DNA of 5,041 nucleotides. It comes from Bacteroidales bacterium. GTDB lineage: Bacteria > Bacteroidota > Bacteroidia > Bacteroidales > NBLH01. The stretch covers positions 1 to 5,041 of the forward strand of contig JAOZNO010000153.1 of NCBI GenBank assembly GCA_029933755.1. The letters are read 5' to 3'. This document shows positions 1 to 5,041 of the stretch, piece after piece (positions within the stretch are counted from its first letter, which is position 1; every line of letters begins with the position of its first letter). The position numbers and the translations under genes are program-made. The notes under the pieces were generated by a model. The model was given only the letters and a program-made list of their open reading frames with translations, ran no database searches and was not told the origin of the DNA.

Positions 1-912
1 ATGCTTTTTATCAAGCAGTTTTGATTGTTCATCGAAAATTAAAAAGGCCGGAAAATTCATTTGTCCACTTAAAAATGAAATTGGTAATTGATGATATCCG
101 TGTGATGCTCCTTCATTAATAAAGGTTTGATTAAACAATGTGATTGTATCCTGCGATTTTACATCCAAATTCACACAATAAAAATTTTTGTTAAGATATT
201 CTGCAATTTTAGGATTATTATATGTTTTTAACCGCATCATGGTACAACTAATCTTATAATTGTCGTACAGATTAATAAATATTTTCTTTGGAACTTTTTT
301 ATTCAATTCGAAAGCTTCTTCCATACCTTTCCATTTAACCAACACACGAGTCATAATTTGTTTCTGACCAGGTGGATAGGTTTTTAAATAATACTTCTCA
401 AAATCTTCATATTGTGTTGATTTATAAGCATTTTCAGCATAATAAATTAATATGGGGAAAATATGATTACGATCTTTAAACCCCGGATAAACTGTACCAT
501 TTGCCTCTTTTGAAAAAATGAGTATTGAAGGTGTTCGAGGTTTACCACCTGCCAGCATGGTTGCCAAATCATGAACACGATTATTTTCACCTTTATTTAC
601 ATATTTATTTCCATCAAAAAAAGTGAGGGTATCATTTGTGTGAATTTCTAGTTTAATAGGGTAAAACAGTACATTTATATAATTTGAAACCTCATCTAAA
701 CTAAAAACCTGGTTAAGCATTACTGATGAAGAATCATCATTTTTATCATACAAAAATATCATAACTGGTTTCTGTTTTTTTAAAAATAACTTATTCGTCT
801 CTTCAAAACTTGCCCATTTTACTTTACTAGTATCTATCACCGACTGACTTTCCTGTTGTGCAAATAAAAAAAATGGAGAAAACAGAAGATAGAAAATTAT
901 ATATTTTTTCAT
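1..912 (-). CDS. Exported tandem thioredoxin-fold protein lacking CxxC motifs (3' end cut by window edge)
   Basis: The frame stays open for 304 codons from the ATG at 912 to the window edge, so the C-terminus is missing, probably only the last few dozen residues. A Sec signal peptide (residues 1-18: MKK, a hydrophobic stretch, then FA before QQ) predicts export to the periplasm. Two thioredoxin-like domains follow, about 31-160 and 192-304. Each opens with a VKW...EE helix, then a KP/PKK-hydrophobic strand ending in LYD, then an NP/LDEV...YLN helix and a strand. Each keeps a TP or FP cis-proline (P128 and P288). The second half resembles the Bacteroidota thioredoxin/DUF255-like family, which normally carries WCGWC. 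Here that site reads DDSS (59-62) in domain 1 and KISC (220-223) in domain 2, so only the second cysteine of domain 2 remains. Disulfide reductase activity is therefore unlikely. A scaffold, chaperone or binding role is inference. The gene is divergent from the barrel/lipoprotein operon. No Shine-Dalgarno is visible; the start is chosen because it places the signal peptide correctly. Confidence 0.85.
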   Translation of the reverse strand, partial: MKKYIIFYLLFSPFFLFAQQESQSVIDTSKVKWASFEETNKLFLKKQKPVMIFLYDKNDDSSSVMLNQVFSLDEVSNYINVLFYPIKLEIHTNDTLTFFDGNKYVNKGENNRVHDLATMLAGGKPRTPSILIFSKEANGTVYPGFKDRNHIFPILIYYAENAYKSTQYEDFEKYYLKTYPPGQKQIMTRVLVKWKGMEEAFELNKKVPKKIFINLYDNYKISCTMMRLKTYNNPKIAEYLNKNFYCVNLDVKSQDTITLFNQTFINEGASHGYHQLPISFLSGQMNFPAFLIFDEQSKLLDKKH

Positions 913-985
913 ACGCTTATTTTTAAATTACCACATAATCTGTCCACAACTACTGAAAAGACACATGGCTGCCTATATATTATTT

Positions 986-993
986 CAAATTAA
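986..993 (-). promoter_or_regulatory. Weak candidate -7 element for the thioredoxin-fold gene
   Basis: Read on the minus strand this is TTAATTTG, a 7-of-8 match to the Bacteroidota TAnnTTTG element. It lies about 73 nt upstream of the ATG at 912. No TTG is seen at the usual -33 distance (about 19-20 bp further upstream), and such matches are common in AT-rich DNA. It is the best match on this strand between the divergent genes, but the support is weak. Confidence 0.22.
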
Positions 994-1045
994 AACGTGA
1001 AAATAAAAAATTATGTATATTTACGCAATAGATTTATCATGTTTT

Positions 1046-1075
1046 ATGAAATAATAGGAGATTATCATACGTTTG
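1046..1075 (+). promoter_or_regulatory. Bacteroidota-type (sigma-ABfr) promoter of the barrel/lipoprotein operon
   Basis: TACGTTTG at 1068-1075 is a perfect match to the TAnnTTTG -7 consensus of the Bacteroidota primary sigma factor. ATG at 1046-1048 sits where the -33 TTG would be (2 of 3 bases), with a 19-bp spacer. Transcription would begin near 1079-1083, giving a leader of about 20-24 nt before the ATG at 1103. A second match, TATATTTA at 1016-1023 (7 of 8), has no clear -33 partner. No operator or riboswitch is evident in the 190-bp divergent region. Confidence 0.5.
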
Positions 1076-1102
1076 TCTTAAATACCTAAATAACTATATA
1101 CA

Positions 1103-1993
1103 ATGCGCCCAAAACATTATTTATTAATCTTTCTGATTAGTTTCTATTCAGAACTTCTACGATCACAAGACTCTTATGAGCTTCCAGTCATGGAAAACAT
1201 TAATGCTTTAAGTTTTCAAAAAGCAAGCCCCAGCAAAACATCAGGCTTTAATATTGAAAACTTAGCTATTGGAATTAAGGGAGGAGTCAATTTTTCATTA
1301 ATCATTCCTTTATCCGAAAACTCAATTTTCAGTAGTACAGGTGGTGATTACAGCAAAGAATACAATCCTTTTTACCAAAACATTGGATATCAAATGGGAT
1401 TTGTAATAAGGTATAGCCTAAGCAGGGAGATAAAAATCAAGCTGCAATGCTCTATGAACGATTATTCTTTTAAATATAGTAATGAATATAGTTGGCAGGG
1501 AAGCACAAACCTTAGCTACCTAACTGAATATCACCAAAATATGCGTTTTCTTGAAATACCTGTATTACTGGGATATTATTTTAAAGCTGAACAGTGGCAG
1601 CCTTATGTGCAAGCGGGTTTGTATTATGCAAGATTAATGAATTCGAACTCATATGCAGATATTACTGAGACAACAGATAATCAAGTATTAACTTATTCAA
1701 CCACGACTAATTCAAACGGTATTTATCAAGAAAATCAATTTGGGGTAATTGGTGGTGGTGGTATTAGATATGCAGCTGGTAAAGCAATGATTGGTATTGA
1801 GGCTAATTATCGCTTTCTATTATCAAAACTTAGCTCAACAACAAGCCGTTATGGGAACAACCAGGTTACTGGTAATTATGATATTACTGATGATTTGCTG
1901 TTTAATAATATTGCTATTAGCATTCATATAACAGTACCATTGCAATGTGCTGATAGTAAAGATGGCCCTTTTATTTTTTGTAAATCAAATTAA
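1103..1993 (+). CDS. Outer-membrane beta-barrel protein, PorT-like (OMP_b-brl family)
   Basis: This 296-residue protein is predicted to sit in the outer membrane. A signal peptide spans residues 1 to about 21 (MRPKH, a hydrophobic core, LLRS before QD). After a polar linker, alternating hydrophobic/polar strands appear: IGIKGGVNFS (56-65), YQMGFVIRYS (96-105), IKIKLQCSM (110-118), a strand containing RFLEIPVLLGYYF (148-160), WQPYVQAGLYYARL (165-178), FGVIGGGGIRYA (213-224), AMIGIEANYRFLL (228-240) and NNIAISIHITVPL (268-280). The LEIP-hydrophobic-YYF segment and the gapped GIKGG start are typical of the small (about 8-stranded) PorT/OMP_b-brl barrels. The long polar stretches at 72-90, 180-210 and 243-265 would be surface loops. 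A 15-residue tail with two cysteines follows the last strand, which is unusual. The stop is 10 bp before a lipoprotein gene, implying co-transcription. No Shine-Dalgarno is seen, and the start is set by the signal peptide. Substrate or partner is unknown; family-level assignment is fairly sure. Confidence 0.83.
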   Translation: MRPKHYLLIFLISFYSELLRSQDSYELPVMENINALSFQKASPSKTSGFNIENLAIGIKGGVNFSLIIPLSENSIFSSTGGDYSKEYNPFYQNIGYQMGFVIRYSLSREIKIKLQCSMNDYSFKYSNEYSWQGSTNLSYLTEYHQNMRFLEIPVLLGYYFKAEQWQPYVQAGLYYARLMNSNSYADITETTDNQVLTYSTTTNSNGIYQENQFGVIGGGGIRYAAGKAMIGIEANYRFLLSKLSSTTSRYGNNQVTGNYDITDDLLFNNIAISIHITVPLQCADSKDGPFIFCKSN

Positions 1994-2003
1994 GCTTAAA
2001 CAA

Positions 2004-3200
2004 ATGAAGATAAAACCAATTATAATAATAGCACTATTGTTGCTATCTATTTCTTCTTGTAAAAAAGACAATATCAATCCTGAGAATATTTTTGCTAAAG
2101 TTTATAGTGATGAAAATTCAGATATTTCTTACTACCCTTTGGATATTATTCAGACAAGTGATGGAGGATATTACATATTAAGTGCTTTATCAGTTGATTC
2201 AGTACGAACGTTTTTAAGTACCCATATTACAAAAACTGACAATTTAGGTGAACTGGTATGGCAAACAACTCTAAGTGAACCTTATGTAAATCCAATAACC
2301 AGTTTAATCAGTTCGGGCTCAGGTGTGCATTTTTTGTGTATGGACAGAATAACTTTGGGAACTTATTTAATGAGAATTGATGATGCAACTGGATCAGCAG
2401 AAGTAATTAATTCCTATGGAGATATTATTTATCCTCTTGCCTCTTCGCAAACACCCGATAATGGTTTTTTACTTTTGAGCTACGATCGAAATTCAAGAAG
2501 CTCTTTATTGACAAAGTTTAGCTCATCATTTGATAAAAGCTGGGGGAATTCATACCCCGTAATTGAAGATGCAGAGGAAATGCTCACAGCCCACATGACT
2601 AGATCAGGTAAAACCTTACCGTTTTTTACAGGAACAGTTGGTAATGGTGAATCTTATTACGCAAATGCATTATTTAATTATAGTTTGGCTTTTTTGTTTG
2701 TTAATTCAGGAAATGGAGACCTAACAGGTCTTGTGTTTGGTGATCGGTATAATGGAGGTGTAAGCGCTGTTGCTTCCATTCAATCTGAAAATTTTGCAGT
2801 AGCAAGATTTGTTTACGATAGCCATTTTATTTTACCAGCTACTACATTAAGTTCATCAGCTACAGTAAGTGCGAACGAACTAGGTGGTGAGAAAATAACT
2901 GAATTGGCAGCTGAAGCTCATACAAGTATAAAAACCTTAACGGTTGACGGCAGAAATTTAATAGTTTATGCATCTAACACTAATTCAAACCAAATTTTAC
3001 TAACTTTTTTTGATTTAAACTCAGGCGAATTAGTTACAAAAAAGTATTTAGGTAGTACCAACCCTGTTAAAGTTGCTGCACTAATTCAAACAACTGACGA
3101 AGGTTTGGCAGTTTTGGCGCAAACAATGGTAGCTGGCAGATTTAAACGAAATGCACTTTATAAAATACCTAAAGAACAAATATTAGGATTAGATGATTGA
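2004..3200 (+). CDS. Beta-propeller-like lipoprotein
   Basis: This 398-residue lipoprotein is predicted to be anchored by Cys19. The N-terminus is MKIK, an Ile/Leu-rich core and the lipobox SISSC, with KKD following the cysteine. The frame also has an upstream ATG at 1947, but that start would overlap the barrel gene and bury the lipobox behind 19 extra residues, so 2004 is chosen. About seven repeats of 40-55 residues can be read, starting near 46, 96, 143, 191, 250, 300 and 354. The clearest units hold DIIQTSDGGYYILS (47-60), SSQTPDNGFLLLS (147-159) and ALIQTTDEGLAVLAQ (359-373). They are usually followed by a strand such as THITKTDNLGELVWQ (73-87), a pattern common in Bacteroidota surface propellers. 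Seven units suggest one closed propeller, which is inference. No catalytic motif is seen. It lies 10 bp after the barrel gene, so the two products probably act together at the outer membrane. A binding or scaffold role is likeliest; the ligand is unknown. Confidence 0.82.
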   Translation: MKIKPIIIIALLLLSISSCKKDNINPENIFAKVYSDENSDISYYPLDIIQTSDGGYYILSALSVDSVRTFLSTHITKTDNLGELVWQTTLSEPYVNPITSLISSGSGVHFLCMDRITLGTYLMRIDDATGSAEVINSYGDIIYPLASSQTPDNGFLLLSYDRNSRSSLLTKFSSSFDKSWGNSYPVIEDAEEMLTAHMTRSGKTLPFFTGTVGNGESYYANALFNYSLAFLFVNSGNGDLTGLVFGDRYNGGVSAVASIQSENFAVARFVYDSHFILPATTLSSSATVSANELGGEKITELAAEAHTSIKTLTVDGRNLIVYASNTNSNQILLTFFDLNSGELVTKKYLGSTNPVKVAALIQTTDEGLAVLAQTMVAGRFKRNALYKIPKEQILGLDD

Positions 3201-3249
3201 TTGTTATGCTGTTTTCATCAATTACAAAAGTCATTGTCCTAACTTAAAA

Positions 3250-3281
3250 ATCCGATTGTCATAACGATATAACAATCGGAT
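3250..3281 (-). terminator. Hairpin terminator, mainly for the DUF1501 gene
   Basis: ATCCGATTGT (3250-3259) pairs perfectly with ACAATCGGAT (3272-3281). Inside the stem, a C/A mismatch is followed by ATA/TAT pairs closing on an ACGA tetraloop. Read on the minus strand the stem ends in GGAT and runs straight into T residues (3246-3249), as an intrinsic terminator should. It lies about 75 nt past the DUF1501 stop. On the plus strand it is followed by AATAAG rather than a T-run, so termination of the lipoprotein operon here is less certain. A weak AT-only inverted repeat (AAGAA/TTCTT, 3294-3306) followed by T residues to 3310 could help that strand. Confidence 0.6.
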
Positions 3282-3355
3282 AATAAGTAATATAAGAATA
3301 ATTCTTTTTTCTATCAGACTTCTTATTTTGAAATATGATTCGATTAATTCACATA

Positions 3356-5011
3356 TTATCTTTGAATTAATAAGCCTTTTGCTTTTCTTAAATTTCCTGC
3401 AATTATTCGATAAAAATAGTTGCCAGATTTAAGTTCAGATAAATCAACATTTAGCTCATAGCTGCCTTTATATTGTCTTTCATTTACAATTTCTTTTAAC
3501 ATTCTCCCTGAAGAGCTATAGATTCGCAAAATTACATTTTCATCATTTACAAGGGAGTATGAAAAAGTTGTTTGATTTGAAGCAGGATTAGGATAACAAT
3601 CATTCAATTTATGCTTACTGGTAATTTCAGGAAGGTCATTTACCGCTAAAGGGTCTGCTATTAAATCTAATTTTTGATCCAAATACTCTCCAAAACCAGT
3701 ATCAACAATTGATGAATCCGGTGAGCTTAACCAATCAGATAATACTGTTGTATATACCTGTCGGTAATCAAACTGATGCCTTAGGTTTCCATTATCTAAA
3801 TTGGTAAAATCAGGGTTTGTACCATATACACCACCTTTTAAGCCACTTCCAAATAATAAAATAGGACCAGCTTTTCCATGGTCAGTACCATAACTTTCGT
3901 TAGAATATACTCTTCTGCCAAATTCTGAGAAAGTCATACTCAATACTTTATCCTCTAATCCCTGGGCTTGTAAATCATCATGAAATGCTTTTACAGATTC
4001 AGACAAATGATAAAGGAGAGCAGCATGCCGTCCATAAGTATTATCAAAGCCTTCAACCTGATCAGCATGAGTATCAAAACCACCTATTCGACAAAGAAAA
4101 ATTCTTGTTTTTGACTTACCACTAAGTAAACGAGCAATTATTTTAAGCTGTTCTGAAAGCGGATTGTTAATATATGGAATTGGAGCAGGACTAGGATAAA
4201 TTGTAGGATAGCTCACATCCGGAGAATTATGTCCTGCATCATAAACCTCTTTTAAACGTAAAGCATACTGATTTGTTTTTAATTCAAAATCAGTTAAATA
4301 CTTCATTTCATCACCATAGTGATTATTCTCAAAAGATGGTGACGGAGGTGGCTCAACTCCAACAGAGTCAATTAAATTATAAAATGCTTGTGGGTTTAAC
4401 AGCGAAATACCAGCGGGAATACTATTCTCACGCTGAAAAGCCAATGAAACAGCACTACCCAGCTCTAGGCCCAAAGGGTCAGGCATTTCTGCACTAGGAT
4501 AAGCATCGGGATAATTAGGATACTCCTGTTCTAAAAAACGCCCCATCCAACCGGAAGAGAGACGTTCATCATAATCACCTCCCATAAACCAAATATCTCT
4601 ACTCCTAAAATGTGACATATTCATATTATCATAACCAACTTCACGAACAACTGCGGCTCTTTTCTGTTGATATAGCGTATGTGTTCCTTTCATATCAGGA
4701 TGCACCCCCACTCGATCCTCTTCTGGCAAATTTTCATCCAGTTCCAATAACTTTCTATCACCCACTTTTGGAATAGCAACATTTGCTCTTGCCAAAGCAT
4801 ATTCTGTGTGATTACTTATTGGTATAACTGTATTAAGTCCATCATTACCTCCATGTAACTGTATAAAAACCAAAACCCTGTCAGAGTCACTGGCAGCCAA
4901 CATTTTCATCAAAGGACTATTTGCAGCCAAGGCATTAATTGAAAATCCGTTTAATAACATAGGAGCTGCACTGGCTGCCCCTGCTCTTTTTATAAATTTT
5001 CTTCTATCCAT
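3356..5011 (-). CDS. DUF1501 protein with Tat signal and T9SS type A sorting domain
   Basis: This 551-residue exported protein belongs to DUF1501 (PF07394), a family in the alkaline phosphatase/sulfatase-like superfamily with no settled function. A twin-arginine signal (DRRKFIKRAG at 2-11, then an Ala-rich core to about ALA at 27-29) predicts folded export by Tat. Family motifs appear in order: LHGGNDGLNTV (52-62), GVHPDM (102-107), SHFRSRDIW (133-141), GGFDTHADQ (310-318), SEFGRR (362-367) and GTDHGKAGP (375-383). By analogy with the superfamily, D57, D313, H315, D377 and H378 could be metal ligands; this is inference. A proline-rich linker lies at 220-226 and another Pro/Tyr-rich stretch at 265-285. 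From about 468 to the end there is a T9SS type A sorting domain (YPNPA 473-477, YSSSGRM 498-504, LKSGNYFYRI 527-536, basic C-terminus), so secretion or surface attachment is expected. DUF1501 genes often follow a DUF1800 gene, which would lie beyond 5041. No Shine-Dalgarno is seen; the Tat motif fixes the start. Confidence 0.9.
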   Translation of the reverse strand: MDRRKFIKRAGAASAAPMLLNGFSINALAANSPLMKMLAASDSDRVLVFIQLHGGNDGLNTVIPISNHTEYALARANVAIPKVGDRKLLELDENLPEEDRVGVHPDMKGTHTLYQQKRAAVVREVGYDNMNMSHFRSRDIWFMGGDYDERLSSGWMGRFLEQEYPNYPDAYPSAEMPDPLGLELGSAVSLAFQRENSIPAGISLLNPQAFYNLIDSVGVEPPPSPSFENNHYGDEMKYLTDFELKTNQYALRLKEVYDAGHNSPDVSYPTIYPSPAPIPYINNPLSEQLKIIARLLSGKSKTRIFLCRIGGFDTHADQVEGFDNTYGRHAALLYHLSESVKAFHDDLQAQGLEDKVLSMTFSEFGRRVYSNESYGTDHGKAGPILLFGSGLKGGVYGTNPDFTNLDNGNLRHQFDYRQVYTTVLSDWLSSPDSSIVDTGFGEYLDQKLDLIADPLAVNDLPEITSKHKLNDCYPNPASNQTTFSYSLVNDENVILRIYSSSGRMLKEIVNERQYKGSYELNVDLSELKSGNYFYRIIAGNLRKAKGLLIQR

Positions 5012-5041
5012 TTTTGTTGGTAATTAATGTATTAATAATTG

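Noticed and set aside
1056..1060. AGGAG resembling a Shine-Dalgarno sequence
   Set aside because: It is 42 nt upstream of the ATG at 1103 and lies upstream of the predicted transcription start, so it cannot guide initiation.
1947..2003. 57-nt in-frame extension at the 5' end of the lipoprotein gene
   Set aside because: It overlaps the barrel gene and hides a clear lipobox; the start at 2004 is far better supported.
3233..3265. Near-direct repeat ATTGTCCTAAC / ATTGTCATAAC
   Set aside because: The two 11-mers differ at one base and only two copies exist. The second copy is part of the terminator hairpin, so chance or terminator turnover explains it.
4273..4497. Plus-strand open frame of 74 codons
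   Set aside because: It lies entirely inside and antisense to the well-supported DUF1501 gene. It has no signal, domain or initiation context and is a shadow frame.
5023..5036. ATTAAT-GT-ATTAAT in front of the DUF1501 gene, a possible operator
   Set aside because: ATTAAT is self-complementary and common in AT-rich DNA. With only 30 bp of upstream sequence there is no support for a regulator site.

Overview
The window looks like chromosomal DNA from a member of the Bacteroidota. The evidence is AT-rich sequence with roughly one third GC by eye, start codons without Shine-Dalgarno sequences, a perfect TAnnTTTG-type -7 element, a PorT-like outer-membrane barrel, and a C-terminal type IX secretion (T9SS) sorting domain. 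No rRNA, tRNA, CRISPR array, insertion sequence or phage gene was seen. Genus cannot be assigned from the sequence.

Layout. (1) Positions 1-912, minus strand: the 5' part (304 codons, no stop before the window edge) of an exported protein with two thioredoxin-like domains. Both have lost the CxxC active site, although the fold and cis-proline positions are kept. (2) Positions 913-1102: a 190-bp divergent promoter region with a good Bacteroidota-type promoter pointing right. (3) Positions 1103-1993 and 2004-3200, plus strand: a tight two-gene operon with a 10-bp gap. It encodes an outer-membrane beta-barrel protein and a lipoprotein that reads as about seven beta-propeller-like repeats. (4) Positions 3201-3355: a convergent intergenic region with a 10-bp-stem hairpin, best read as the terminator of the minus-strand gene. 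(5) Positions 3356-5011, minus strand: a DUF1501 protein (alkaline-phosphatase-like superfamily) with a twin-arginine signal and a T9SS type A sorting domain. (6) Positions 5012-5041: 30 bp of upstream sequence with nothing firm in it.

All four products are predicted to leave the cytoplasm: one periplasmic, one in the outer membrane, one lipid-anchored and one exported by Tat and then T9SS. The window is therefore a cell-envelope neighbourhood, but three separate transcription units are implied and nothing proves that they share a pathway. The points most worth a second look are the redox-dead tandem thioredoxin protein, the barrel plus propeller-lipoprotein pair (a possible surface complex of unknown role), and the Tat-plus-T9SS export signals on one DUF1501 protein. 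I saw no defence system, biosynthetic cluster or mobile element.
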